64,000 bases of DNA from Acinetobacter bouvetii DSM 14964 = CIP 107468 (GTDB taxonomy: Bacteria; Pseudomonadota; Gammaproteobacteria; Pseudomonadales; Moraxellaceae): assembly GCF_000368865.1 (NCBI RefSeq), contig NZ_KB849727.1:124001-188000 (forward strand), given 5' to 3'. The position numbers were made by a program, and so were the translations under genes. Positions 18,081-27,569 of the stretch are shown one piece after another (within the stretch, counting starts at the first letter, position 1; every line of letters starts with the position of its first letter). The notes beneath the pieces are model-generated. The model saw only the letters and a list, made by a program, of their open reading frames with translations. It did not search any database and was not told where the DNA came from.

Positions 18081-18749
18081 ATGACAGTTTTAACCCATAT
18101 TTTAAAAAATCAGTTTGAAACAGCCGTATTGAACGAAGTATGTCCTGCTGGCGAGTCTTGGATGTGCGAAGTAAAAAAAGGCCAGTACTTCCGCATTATT
18201 GACCTTGAAGGCAATCAGGCCGTCGATACCTTATTTATCTCCGCTTCAAACCCAGATGAGCGTTACAGCGCAACAGATACATTGGCCATCAATCAGCAAA
18301 TTTACCTTGAAAAAGGCACGATGCTGTACAGCAACTTTGGTCAGCCGATTGCCCTGATTAATGATGACAACTGCGGCCGTCACGACACTTTAGGCGGTGC
18401 ATGTTCATGTGAAAGCAATACGGTCCGCTATGCGCAGGACAAGTACCCGATGCACAGCTGCCGCAACAATTTTATGTATGCTTTGGCAAAAAATCCTGTC
18501 GCACAAAAACATGGGCTAAATGTGCGCCATATCGGTCCAAATATTAATTTTTTTATGAATGTGCCTGTTACAGCAGAAGGCGCTTTAAAGTTTGATGACG
18601 GCATTTCTGCACCGGGTAAATTTGTTGAAATTCAAGCCGAAATGGATCTGATTGTATTGATCTCAAATTGTCCGCAACTGAATAATCCATGCAGCGGCTA
18701 TAACCCGACACCGATTCAGTTGGTGGTGCATGAAGGCGTGGAGGCATAA
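18081..18749 (+). CDS. DUF1989 protein, carboxyguanidine deiminase subunit (UAAP2)
   Basis: 222 residues, paralogous to the preceding gene: the same order of motifs occurs (FRIIDLEGNQAVDTLFI, LYSNFGQPIALINDD, HDTLGGACSCESNTVRY). The cysteine-rich GGACSC and the late NNPCSGYNPTPIQ are typical of the metal-binding site of this family. With UAAP1 it forms the predicted heteromeric carboxyguanidine deiminase in the cytoplasm. It is separated by only 3 bp from the carboxylase gene, so tight co-expression is expected. Confidence 0.9.
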   Translation: MTVLTHILKNQFETAVLNEVCPAGESWMCEVKKGQYFRIIDLEGNQAVDTLFISASNPDERYSATDTLAINQQIYLEKGTMLYSNFGQPIALINDDNCGRHDTLGGACSCESNTVRYAQDKYPMHSCRNNFMYALAKNPVAQKHGLNVRHIGPNINFFMNVPVTAEGALKFDDGISAPGKFVEIQAEMDLIVLISNCPQLNNPCSGYNPTPIQLVVHEGVEA

Positions 18750-18752
18750 GCA

Positions 18753-21700
18753 ATGACAGCATTAACCAAAGTTTTAATTGCCAACCGCGGCGCAATTGCC
18801 TGCCGTGTCATTCGTAGCCTAAAAAAATTGGGTATTCAATCTGTCGCTGTGTATTCGGAAGCGGATCGTGATTCGCTGCATGTTACTTTGGCCGATGAAG
18901 CGGTTTATATAGGCGAAGCGCCTGCCAGCCAAAGCTATTTAAATGTAGAGAAAATCTTAGCTGTTGCCAAACAAACTGGCGCGCAAGCGATTCATCCGGG
19001 TTATGGTTTCTTATCTGAAAATGCAGAATTCTGTGATCTGTGCGATGCGCGAGGCATTGCTTTTATTGGCCCAAACTCGAAACAAATGCGTGAATTTGGC
19101 TTAAAACATACGGCGCGCGAGCTGGCCATTCAAGCTGATGTACCGTTGCTGCCAGGCAGCGGTTTATTGGCGGATGAAGCTGAAGCATTGATCGAAGCCT
19201 CCCGTATTGGCTACCCAGTCATGCTGAAAAGCACTGCAGGCGGCGGCGGCATTGGCATGCGATTGGTGTGGAATGAAACGGAGCTGAAAGATGCCTATGC
19301 CACGGTATCGTATTTGGCGCAAGCCAACTTCAAAGACGCTGGCTTGTACTTGGAAAAATTTGTGCAGAATGCGCGCCATATTGAAGTGCAAATTTTTGGT
19401 GATGGCAATGGTTTAGTATTGGCACTTGGCGAGCGGGATTGTTCAGTACAGCGCCGCAATCAAAAAGTCATTGAGGAAACTCCTGCACCGCATTTAGACG
19501 CTGCACAGCGTGAATATATCCAAAGCATTGCCATTCAGCTGATGCAATCAGTGAACTACCGTTCGGCAGGGACTGTTGAATTTGTCATGGATACCGACAC
19601 GCAAGAATTCTACTTCTTGGAAGTGAACACCCGCCTGCAAGTTGAGCATGGCGTGACGGAGCAAGTGTACGGTGTCGATCTGGTTGAATGGATGGTGACT
19701 TTGGCAGCAGGCGTATGGACTGCACCGAAAGAAGAGTTGGTTTCGAAAGGCCATTCCATTCAAGTACGTTTATATGCTGAAGACCCGATTAAAAACTTTC
19801 AGCCAAGTGCCGGTTTGCTTACCTTTGTTGAGTTTGATGGCAATGCGAGGAATGAAACGTGGGTAGAAACCGGCTCAAATGTATCGTCATTTTATGACCC
19901 GATGATTGCCAAAATCATTGTCACAGCGGATGATCGTCAATCAGCGATTCAAGCCATGGCGGATGCATTGGCGAAAACCCAAGTGGCAGGGATTGAAACC
20001 AATCTTGAATATCTGCAAAACATTATCGACTGTGATGTGTTTAAAGCGGGTATGCAAACCACACTTTTTTTAAATACTTTCGAGTGGAGAACCCAAAAGA
20101 TTGAAGTCTTGCAAGCAGGCATTCAAACGGCCGTGCAAGATGTGACAGGCCGTTTGGGCTACTGGGATGTCGGTGTACCGCCATCCGGCGCAATTGATCC
20201 ATTGTCACTCAATACGGCGAATCAGCTTTTAGGCAATGCTCCAAATACCGCAGGCCTCGAATGTACGCTGCAAGGGCCAAGCTTGAAATTCCATTGTGGC
20301 AGTCAAATTGTACTGGCTGGCGGTGATATGCCTTCGACCTTGGATGGTGTGCCTGTACCGATGTGGCAAACACTGAATGTACGCAAAGGTCAAATTTTAA
20401 AATGCGGCAAAATCACCACAGGCTGCCGTACCTATATTGTGATTAAAGGCGGCTTAAACGTGCCTGAATATTTAGGCTCACAAGCAACCTTTACTCTAGG
20501 CCAGTTTGGCGGTCATGCAGGGCGTAACTTGCTGATTGGAGATATGCTTCCCATTACGGCTTTTACATCGGATGACGTCAAAATACTTGCACGTGAACAA
20601 GTGCCATCATTCAGCCATGAATGGGAAATTGCAGTGATGTATGGCCCGCATGGCGCGCCTGATTTCTTTACCAAAAACGACATCGATGCTTTCTTTGCAA
20701 ATACTTTTGAGATTCACTTTAACTCAAGCCGCACAGGTATTCGCCTGATTGGCCCTAAACCGGAATGGGCGCGTATTGACGGCGGTGAAGCAGGGCTGCA
20801 TCCCTCCAATATTCATGACAATGCCTATGCGATTGGCGCAATTGATTTTACAGGTGATATGCCCATTATTCTCGGGCCAGATGGCCCAAGCTTAGGCGGT
20901 TTTGTCTGTCCTGCGGTGGTGATTCATTCTGAACTTTGGAAACTCGGCCAGCTGAAAGCAGGCGATAAAGTTAAATTTATTCCAGTGAGTTACAGCCAAG
21001 CGAAAATATTGAATGAAAAATATCATGCCATGCTGGGTGCGGCTGATTGTTCAAATGTCAAATTTGATGAAGCATTTACGGCTGAAACGTCAACGCTTGA
21101 AAATGCAGTGTTAGATACCTTGAAAGGTTTAAATGGCGCGCCGGATGTGGTGTACCGTCCTGCCGGCAACAACTACATGCTGGTGGAATATGGAGAGCTG
21201 GTGCTTGACTTAAACTTGCGTTTCCGTATTCATGCCTTAATGCAGTGGATGAAAGAACAAAACATTCAAGGCATCATTGACCTGACGCCGGGTATCCGCT
21301 CTTTGCAAATTCATTTTGATTCGACCCAGCTTGATCAATTGGATTTATTGCGTCTGCTGCAAGTCGCTGAAGAACGCTTGCCTGATGTGACGGAAATGCA
21401 AGTGCCTTCACGTACCGTCTATTTACCGCTGGCTTGGGAAGACTCTCAAACACAGCTTGCGACCGAACGCTATATGCAAACGGTACGCCCTGATGCGCCA
21501 TGGTGTCCGGACAATATCGAGTTTATCTGCCGTATCAATGGCTTAAAAGACAAACAAGCCGTGAAAGATGTGGTCTATGACGCAAGTTATTTGGTCATGG
21601 GCTTGGGCGATGTGTATTTGGGTGCGCCTGTAGCGACACCGCTGGATCCGCGTCAGCGTTTAGTGACCACAAAATATAACCCTGCACGGACATGGACACC

Positions 21701-22364
21701 TGAAAATGCGGTCGGCATTGGCGGCGCCTATATGTGCGTGTATGGCATGGAAGGTCCAGGCGGTTATCAGTTTGTGGGCCGTACTACACAAATGTGGAGC
21801 CGCTACCGCAAAAACCCTGATTTTGAACAAGGCATGCCGTGGTTGCTGCATTTCTTTGATCAAATTAAGTTTTATGAAGTGTCTGAAACTGAACTGATGC
21901 AGATGCGTGAGGACTTTAAAGCAGGCCGCTTAAAACTGCGTATTGAAGAAGGTGTACTGAATCTTAAAGAATACAATGATTTCCTCACTGAAAATGCAGA
22001 ATCTATTTCGGCATTTAAGGTGGTTCAACAAGCCAATTTTGATGCAGAACGCCGCCGCTGGCATGAAGCCGGATTGGCTGAATATATGTCTGAAAGTTTG
22101 GATGCTGTAACAGATGATAGCGATATTCAAATTCCTGACGGTGGCTGTACAGTAGAATCACACATGCCGGGTTCAATTTGGAAAATTGAATGCGCTTCAG
22201 GCGATATTGTGGAAGAAGGTGCAACGCTTGCAGTCATTGAAGCGATGAAAATTGAGATTCCAATTATTGCGCCTGAACGTATGCGTGTAGATGCCATTAC
22301 CATTGAAAAAGGGCAAACGGTGAAAACGGGGCAGGTGTTGTTTACGTTAGCGCCAGTGGCTTGA
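18753..22364 (+). CDS. Biotin-dependent urea/guanidine carboxylase
   Basis: 1203 residues. Domains in order: biotin carboxylase (residues 1 to about 450; ATP-grasp motif KSTAGGGGIGMR, EVNTRLQVEHGVTE), carboxyltransferase of the KipA/KipI (AHS2/AHS1) type (about 460-1050; GYWDVGVPPSGAIDPLS), and a C-terminal biotinyl domain with the biotin lysine in EAMKIEIP (Lys1166). Enzymes of this family carboxylate urea or guanidine with ATP and bicarbonate. Because a guanidine riboswitch and both deiminase genes precede it, guanidine is the likely substrate. The allophanate hydrolase, normally fused or adjacent, lies 5.7 kb downstream here. Confidence 0.93.
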   Translation: MTALTKVLIANRGAIACRVIRSLKKLGIQSVAVYSEADRDSLHVTLADEAVYIGEAPASQSYLNVEKILAVAKQTGAQAIHPGYGFLSENAEFCDLCDARGIAFIGPNSKQMREFGLKHTARELAIQADVPLLPGSGLLADEAEALIEASRIGYPVMLKSTAGGGGIGMRLVWNETELKDAYATVSYLAQANFKDAGLYLEKFVQNARHIEVQIFGDGNGLVLALGERDCSVQRRNQKVIEETPAPHLDAAQREYIQSIAIQLMQSVNYRSAGTVEFVMDTDTQEFYFLEVNTRLQVEHGVTEQVYGVDLVEWMVTLAAGVWTAPKEELVSKGHSIQVRLYAEDPIKNFQPSAGLLTFVEFDGNARNETWVETGSNVSSFYDPMIAKIIVTADDRQSAIQAMADALAKTQVAGIETNLEYLQNIIDCDVFKAGMQTTLFLNTFEWRTQKIEVLQAGIQTAVQDVTGRLGYWDVGVPPSGAIDPLSLNTANQLLGNAPNTAGLECTLQGPSLKFHCGSQIVLAGGDMPSTLDGVPVPMWQTLNVRKGQILKCGKITTGCRTYIVIKGGLNVPEYLGSQATFTLGQFGGHAGRNLLIGDMLPITAFTSDDVKILAREQVPSFSHEWEIAVMYGPHGAPDFFTKNDIDAFFANTFEIHFNSSRTGIRLIGPKPEWARIDGGEAGLHPSNIHDNAYAIGAIDFTGDMPIILGPDGPSLGGFVCPAVVIHSELWKLGQLKAGDKVKFIPVSYSQAKILNEKYHAMLGAADCSNVKFDEAFTAETSTLENAVLDTLKGLNGAPDVVYRPAGNNYMLVEYGELVLDLNLRFRIHALMQWMKEQNIQGIIDLTPGIRSLQIHFDSTQLDQLDLLRLLQVAEERLPDVTEMQVPSRTVYLPLAWEDSQTQLATERYMQTVRPDAPWCPDNIEFICRINGLKDKQAVKDVVYDASYLVMGLGDVYLGAPVATPLDPRQRLVTTKYNPARTWTPENAVGIGGAYMCVYGMEGPGGYQFVGRTTQMWSRYRKNPDFEQGMPWLLHFFDQIKFYEVSETELMQMREDFKAGRLKLRIEEGVLNLKEYNDFLTENAESISAFKVVQQANFDAERRRWHEAGLAEYMSESLDAVTDDSDIQIPDGGCTVESHMPGSIWKIECASGDIVEEGATLAVIEAMKIEIPIIAPERMRVDAITIEKGQTVKTGQVLFTLAPVA

Positions 22365-22382
22365 TGAGATAGAAATAAAAAG

Positions 22383-22406
22383 ACCGTCCGTAAGGACGGT
22401 TTTTTT
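22383..22406 (+). terminator. Terminator after the carboxylase gene
   Basis: ACCGTCC (22383-22389), GTAA loop, GGACGGT (22394-22400) and six T residues. The stop codon of the following minus-strand HEPN gene lies inside the T-run, marking a sharp junction with the inserted block. Confidence 0.92.
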
Positions 22407-23553
22407 AATCATCAAGTAAATTATCGATAATCTGATAATCAATATTTTTTATAAAATTCGATATACATATTAGGCATATTTCCAAAGATTCAGTAGTTAT
22501 CTGAATTTGATCACCAGATAGAGTTCTACCATTCCTATGAACAATATCATGACGCTGAGAAATAATTCTTCGTAATTCATTAATGTCATTATTTTCAAAG
22601 CTACAACAAAGTATGTTTTTATATAAGCCTTTGACTAAATCTATATTATGAAAAGATAATCTATCTATTTCATTTGAAATTTTTTCGTCAAGATTATCTA
22701 GAAAATTAAACAAATTTTCAGGTTTTATATTTGCTTTATTATTAAAATTATCGTAAACCTCTACATACCGTCTTTTAATACTTTCTTTGTCTATTACCTG
22801 TCTTTTAAAAGTATCAAAGAGATAAGCTTCCATCGCTGAAACAGCATTACCTAAAAGCATATTGTTAAAAATTGAATTATTTATTTGTAAATTTTTTAGC
22901 TTATATAAATCTAAAATTGATTGTTCAAAGGTTTCATAAACATAAGTTTTCTGTTTTTGTACTTGAGCTATATCAAAAAAGTCATCCATTCGCTCGTCCA
23001 AGTATAGTTCTGTTAGATCCGCTTCACAAAACCCGATACTATTCTCAATATGAATTAATACAATTGCCAAGTTTTCTGTACTTATCGTGGGGAACAATGT
23101 TGATAGACTCTCAACAAATGCTCCATCGAAATATGTAATTATTTCTTTAAATGGAAGTGCTAACTCATGATCAACAATCTCACTATTGTTTATTAGTATA
23201 GGAATAAGATTTAACAACGAATCGAAGTTTATTTTGTCGAGTATTTGGAGTTGACTATTAGCAACTTTGATCCGTTCTAAATCATCATTATTTTTTATGA
23301 ACTCTCTAAAATACTCTCTCCATTCTTTTATTAAACATTCTAATTCTTTTTCAGCTGAATAAATATTATAACCAGCTAACTCCAATCTATTTTTAAGCGT
23401 TTGCAAATCTACTCTGTATCCAATAAAGCTAATTTCGCCATTGTCATCAACTATACGAATCCTATCATTCTTATGAAAAAACCATTCATCAAAATAATTT
23501 TTAGACCATGTAACTTCATAGTTGTTGATTTTGGTGGAGACGTAAGCTCCCAT
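22405..23553 (-). CDS. HEPN-domain protein with HEPN/Toprim-type N-terminal domain, possible defence RNase
   Basis: 382 residues. The first 80 residues (MGAYVSTKINNYEVTWSKN ... LQTLKNRLELAGYNIYSAEKEL) resemble the N-terminal domain found in front of HEPN or Toprim domains in predicted defence proteins. The C-terminal helical region ends in RHDIVHRNG, a perfect R-X4-H motif (Arg334, His339), the catalytic signature of HEPN ribonucleases. The middle is a long helical linker without recognised motifs. The gene is far more AT-rich than its neighbours (sampled lines 20-32% G+C against about 50% in the carboxylase gene), a sign of transfer. It has no partner gene except a decayed toxin-antitoxin pair next to it. 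Role and target are inference. Confidence 0.72.
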   Translation of the reverse strand: MGAYVSTKINNYEVTWSKNYFDEWFFHKNDRIRIVDDNGEISFIGYRVDLQTLKNRLELAGYNIYSAEKELECLIKEWREYFREFIKNNDDLERIKVANSQLQILDKINFDSLLNLIPILINNSEIVDHELALPFKEIITYFDGAFVESLSTLFPTISTENLAIVLIHIENSIGFCEADLTELYLDERMDDFFDIAQVQKQKTYVYETFEQSILDLYKLKNLQINNSIFNNMLLGNAVSAMEAYLFDTFKRQVIDKESIKRRYVEVYDNFNNKANIKPENLFNFLDNLDEKISNEIDRLSFHNIDLVKGLYKNILCCSFENNDINELRRIISQRHDIVHRNGRTLSGDQIQITTESLEICLICISNFIKNIDYQIIDNLLDD

Positions 23554-23656
23554 ATCTAAATTTTCTTAATTGAGTTAAGTTTTTATTAATTAACTATAAA
23601 CCTTATTTCGCAATATATCAAAAGACCAAATGAAAGCTCTTTAAATTGGTTATCAT

Positions 23657-23957
23657 TTGACTATTGTTTACATATCTAGAACATTGAACAATATTATCCA
23701 TACACGCTGTGTCGCAAGCGTTTCCGACCTCAAAAAGAATCCAATGGAAGTGGTAAATAACGGCTTTGGTGAAGCAGTTGCCATCCTCAACTGTAATAAC
23801 CCAGCATTCTATTGTGTTCCTGAGGATATGTATGAACGCAATGAATCTGATTGAAGACAAGGAACTACTGAAACTTGCCGACGAAACAGAGACTGAAGAA
23901 ACTGTAAAGGTAAGACTAAATGACCTACGACCTCGAGTTTACAAAAAACGCGCTTAA
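23657..23957 (+). pseudogene. RelB/StbD-type antitoxin, frameshifted
   Basis: The first frame (23657-23854, or from an in-frame TTG at 23684) reads HTRCVASVSDLKKNPMEVV ... VAILNCNNPAFYCVPEDMYE, a Phd/RelB-like antitoxin, then stops early. The rest of the protein, LIEDKELLKLADETETEETVKVRLNDL, continues in another frame from about 23842. The shift point is near 23835-23845. The expected stop after NDL has also changed: the frame runs on through CGA to RPRVYKKRA, apparently because a TGA became CGA. The gene looks dead, and the toxin next to it is truncated. Confidence 0.78.
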
Positions 23958-23967
23958 AAAGTTCGAC
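23920..23967 (+). pseudogene. Truncated RelE-type toxin remnant
   Basis: An ATG at 23920, overlapping the antitoxin end, begins MTYDLEFTKNALKKFD, the first 16 residues of a RelE-family toxin. After that the reading frame crosses into the 3' end of the opposite-strand lipase gene and the similarity ends, so about five sixths of the toxin are missing. The junction at about 23967, exactly where the lipase stop codon lies, suggests a deletion or recombination event. Confidence 0.7.
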
Positions 23968-25913
23968 TATTTATTTAAATGCGCTCTCAGAATCCGTCTC
24001 AATTCTAAAATAGCATCTGGAGACTCATGGATTGAATGTCCACCATGGAAAACCTTTTTAGACACCGCACCCTCTAAATGAGAACTTGTATAGGGAACAA
24101 TACCATCTGACATTTGGCTTAGATCTGTACTTTTAGTTTGATTTCCCATAATTGAATGATAAGGGATGCTTTGACTTGGCATGATATTCGACGTCAGCAG
24201 CATAAACCGGGATTTTTGACTTAAATCCGCTGGGCCAGATTTAACCAAACCTGCTGTAGAATTTTTAGCATTCGGAATATGGACATTGACATCATTTAAA
24301 AAGCTTAAAGGCAGGACCACAACTTTTTTTGCCAAATTGGTAAACCAGCGGTCGGCATAGTCCGTGCCATGATGTGGCGCTGCAATGAAAATTACACGGC
24401 TTATTGGCTGTAAAGGCTTAAAAATAAAGCGTTCACGAATAATAGGATTTCGCTGCAGCTGCGTATTTTGCTCATAGTTCATCAATGGAATGGCTTGTGC
24501 AGAAATATCAGCATCGCTCACCAGCAGGCGGCTGATAATACCGCCCATACTGTGGCCAATTAAAACAGCATCCCGTGCAGAGGGTGTATTGGGCTGTACT
24601 TGCTTAAATGCTTGTTTTAATAGTGCATTGATTTGAAAACGGCTTTCTGCAATAGGCATATTCGTCGAATAGAATACCTGCCAGACTTGATAGTGCTCAC
24701 GCAGTTTTGAATCGCCCATAATATTATTGGTTAATGAAATCCATGTTTCTGGGCTGCTTGCCAAACCGTGAATCATCACAATAACTTTTTTATTCGGCTG
24801 ATAAGGCTCAAGCATAAAAACATGCGGCATGCGCAGATTTTCATCTTTATTCAATAAGGTCCAGTAACCGGACTGACCTAATTTATTTTCGGACAGCCAC
24901 AGCCCATATGGTGCAGAATAATTAGCAGTCAAGGTATAAGGGCGGGATTCAATTTCAGCAGTTTTGTACTGATTTGGGTTGTATAGCTGAATTTGAATAG
25001 GCGCTTGCGCAGACAAAATGTCAGCGATGCTGCTTTGCGGGCTAGGCACTGCAATAGCGCTCACTGAAAGGTATCGCGCAGGATGAATATTGGGATTGGG
25101 CTTATGCTTAAAATATTGTTCAGGGTCTAAAATAAAGGATTGCGAACTTAAAGTATCGCTTCGTTTTTTAACGACAGCAAATTCTGAACCAATGCCTTCC
25201 TGACGGTTAATGGCAGTTAAGCCAGAAAAATGATCATTATAGCTGGAACGCAGTTTTTCAATTTCAGCATGTTCGAGCGCTGGATAGTGCTGAAAGTTGA
25301 TGCTGTACATGGATGAGCCTAGCATAAGCTGTTCAGGAAACTCATTAAAATTGAAACGCCTATGCGCAGTCGTAATTAAGCGCGAAAGGGCTACATTATA
25401 AAAAGTTCGGACTTGTCCCTGACGCAAGTCAAATAAGCGCGATTCTGGCGCTTGCGGCATTTTAAATAAATAAACATAACTGTAGCGCAGGCTTAAATCA
25501 AAATCAGACAGCTGCTGGTCTAAACAGGCTTTAATCTTGATGGCATCTCTTTTACTTTTGTTCAGTGTTAACTCTTGCGCGCAGGGCTTATTTCTATCTG
25601 CGTTTAAAGCCCGCGCCATATACAGCTCACTGGCAGCCGCATAAACTTGGTCTTCATCTAAAGTTTCATTGCTGCGCAGTTTTAAAATACAGCTGTCTAA
25701 CTGTTGAAGGCAGCTTTGGCTGTTTTCGTTCACGAGCTGCAGTAATTGCAAGCTGGATGAACTGAGCCGCTGATCAGTTAGAATATTGTCCGTTTTATTA
25801 TGCAAAGAAGAGCTGAGTTTATTTTCTTTTAATTTGACCAGCTGGCAGCCTGAAAGCACACTGAGGCTAAAAAATGCAATCAGGCCTAGGCGGGTTTGTA
25901 CAGAAGTCAGCAT
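23967..25913 (-). CDS. Predicted lipoprotein alpha/beta-hydrolase (lipase/esterase-like)
   Basis: 648 residues. Signal peptide with lipobox LSVLSGC (Cys about 23) implies membrane anchoring. A 350-residue N-terminal region of unknown function precedes an alpha/beta-hydrolase domain: oxyanion loop VIMIHGLASSPETW, nucleophile elbow LIGHSMGGIISRL, APHHGTDYADRW, and a late histidine in HGGHSIHESPDA. This pattern is shared with PGAP1-like lipases and esterases. The substrate is unknown. Its 3' end abuts the truncated toxin. Upstream lies a 135-bp gap with no clear feature. Confidence 0.85.
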   Translation of the reverse strand: MLTSVQTRLGLIAFFSLSVLSGCQLVKLKENKLSSSLHNKTDNILTDQRLSSSSLQLLQLVNENSQSCLQQLDSCILKLRSNETLDEDQVYAAASELYMARALNADRNKPCAQELTLNKSKRDAIKIKACLDQQLSDFDLSLRYSYVYLFKMPQAPESRLFDLRQGQVRTFYNVALSRLITTAHRRFNFNEFPEQLMLGSSMYSINFQHYPALEHAEIEKLRSSYNDHFSGLTAINRQEGIGSEFAVVKKRSDTLSSQSFILDPEQYFKHKPNPNIHPARYLSVSAIAVPSPQSSIADILSAQAPIQIQLYNPNQYKTAEIESRPYTLTANYSAPYGLWLSENKLGQSGYWTLLNKDENLRMPHVFMLEPYQPNKKVIVMIHGLASSPETWISLTNNIMGDSKLREHYQVWQVFYSTNMPIAESRFQINALLKQAFKQVQPNTPSARDAVLIGHSMGGIISRLLVSDADISAQAIPLMNYEQNTQLQRNPIIRERFIFKPLQPISRVIFIAAPHHGTDYADRWFTNLAKKVVVLPLSFLNDVNVHIPNAKNSTAGLVKSGPADLSQKSRFMLLTSNIMPSQSIPYHSIMGNQTKSTDLSQMSDGIVPYTSSHLEGAVSKKVFHGGHSIHESPDAILELRRILRAHLNK

Positions 25914-26048
25914 AAAACAGGCTCATCAATCTTTGGACTATTTTAATCAATTATAAAATAAATGCTTCAGCTGATTTGAATGAATGATGAAGTTGTATGT
26001 ATAAATGGCTGTGAGTTAAATCCTTCAAGCTCAGCTTTTGTTTATACG

Positions 26049-27170
26049 CTAAACAGTATGGATGGTCTGCTGATGATTAAAGGCAATATGCAGCAATTTA
26101 TGATGAATAAATCTAAGTTTTTCTAATACAGGAGCAGATAAGGTAAAAGGATAGGCGTCTTCTAAGCCCATACTGCGGTTTAATGCATTTAAGTTAAATG
26201 TCAGTGTCAACCAATGCTGCAGCAGCAAATCAAAATCCTGAGCGCCAATTGGATTTTCATTCAGTTCTAAATTATTTAAACCCATTTTATCGGTTTTAAT
26301 CACCAAGCCTGCATGATATGCCGTTTCCAGGGTATCCATCATGTGCAGATAATGCGCCCATGTTTCCGCCCAGTCTTCCCAAGGATGCGTGCTGGCATAA
26401 GAGCTGACAAAGGATTCATCCCAATTGCGCGGCGCGCCATCTTCATAATGTCGTTTCAGCGCTTCATTGTAGTCTTGGCGTTCATCCCCAAAAAGAGCAC
26501 GGAATTCATCAATCAATTCAGGATGTGCATCTTTCATCAGGTCAAAATAATAATGCCCGCTTTCATGGCGGAAATGACCGAGCAGCGTGCGGTAGTTTTC
26601 ACCCATCTTAATGCGGGTCGTTTCACGGTAAATGACATCAGCTTCACTGGCATTCAGCGTAATTACACCGTTGGCATGGCCTGTCATTACCGGAGTGTTT
26701 TCTGTGGGCATTAAAAAGTCAAAGCGCAGTCCCAAACGGTCATCATCGCTGCGTTTAGGGCGAGGCATAATATTCAGCCGCTGCATTAAATAGAGAAACC
26801 GCCGCTTTGCGTGCTCTAAGCGTGCCCAGTACACCACATGATCTGGATTGTCTAAGTTGGGAATGGTGTGGGTCAGCAAGCACGATTCACAGTATATTTC
26901 GTGACTGTTTGCAGGAACCATCCAATTGCACACTTGATGATGCTGATAGTTATAGCAGGGCTTATAGCGTTTGTCTTGCAGCTCATGATTTAAAGCGAGC
27001 CACAAGGTGTCGCTGTGCTTTGTAAAGCAGCCCATGTCTTTTTCAGAGGCAATGTAGCCCAGTGCTGTTTGGCATTTCACGCAGTGTGAATTGGCAAAAA
27101 ACACTTGATTCGAGCATACGGCGCATCTGAAATATTTCATAAGCGGCAAAATGGCAGGGAAACTTTTCAT
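26049..27170 (-). CDS. Putative zinc metallopeptidase with N-terminal zinc ribbon
   Basis: 373 residues; an internal start at 27140 (MKYFRCAVCSNQ) is equally likely because neither ATG has a clear ribosome site. The N-terminus carries CxxC pairs (CAVC, CVKC, later YCESC) of a zinc-ribbon type. The central domain contains HFRHESGHYYFD, an HExxH-like zinc site, and DWAETWAHYLHMMDT further on, matching the family of putative zinc-binding metallopeptidases. The physiological target is unknown. The gene faces away from the sigma-54 unit downstream. Confidence 0.85.
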   Translation of the reverse strand: MKSFPAILPLMKYFRCAVCSNQVFFANSHCVKCQTALGYIASEKDMGCFTKHSDTLWLALNHELQDKRYKPCYNYQHHQVCNWMVPANSHEIYCESCLLTHTIPNLDNPDHVVYWARLEHAKRRFLYLMQRLNIMPRPKRSDDDRLGLRFDFLMPTENTPVMTGHANGVITLNASEADVIYRETTRIKMGENYRTLLGHFRHESGHYYFDLMKDAHPELIDEFRALFGDERQDYNEALKRHYEDGAPRNWDESFVSSYASTHPWEDWAETWAHYLHMMDTLETAYHAGLVIKTDKMGLNNLELNENPIGAQDFDLLLQHWLTLTFNLNALNRSMGLEDAYPFTLSAPVLEKLRFIHHKLLHIAFNHQQTIHTV

Positions 27171-27286
27171 CAGTATAAATGATGTTTTCGTTATGCTGTA
27201 TGCGCAAAGCGTTTCACTTGGTTATCCGGCGCAGTTTATTTTTCATCGTGACAGTCTTTAGCGCTATTTTATAAAAATGCCTCCTT

Positions 27287-27322
27287 GGTGCAGCGTGCCC
27301 GTTCATGTGCAGCTGCATGCAC
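27287..27322. promoter_or_regulatory. GTGCA/TGCAC motifs upstream of the second sigma-54 promoter
   Basis: GTGCA occurs at 27288 and 27307 and TGCAC at 27318, the last two forming an inverted repeat GTGCA-N6-TGCAC (27307-27322). The same 5-mers in the same relative orientation cluster upstream of the first sigma-54 promoter, suggesting a shared activator. Not tested. Confidence 0.4.
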
Positions 27323-27383
27323 ACCTTTTGCTCAAATTTATTCCAAATACGCATGAACCCAGCTGAAAGATCAGTTTTCAGAT

Positions 27384-27399
27384 TGGCACAGATTCTGCA
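27384..27399 (+). promoter_or_regulatory. Sigma-54 type promoter of the NikR-like/allophanate hydrolase unit
   Basis: TGGCAC-AGATT-CTGCA has GG (27385-27386) and GC (27397-27398) ten bases apart and one mismatch to the consensus TTGCA box. It precedes the NikR-like gene by about 170 bp, leaving a leader of about 160 bases in which I see no known riboswitch. The match and its setting make it a good candidate, not a certainty. Confidence 0.65.
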
Positions 27400-27569
27400 T
27401 TTCTATTGATATTACTAAACCAACATTTTGTATTACTCAATCGTGAGATGCATATGAACCATGCTAATTCAGCAAAAATCCTGCAATTGTTTAAGGCTTT
27501 TTTTATTGAACTGCTGAGCGCCCGCGCTGGCTTATATATCAAACAAGAGAGCAAAAAAGGATAAGCGCC

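Noticed and set aside
27411..27569. Possible second riboswitch in the leader of the NikR-like operon
   Set aside because: No conserved ykkC or other known aptamer blocks were recognised; only weak stems are present.
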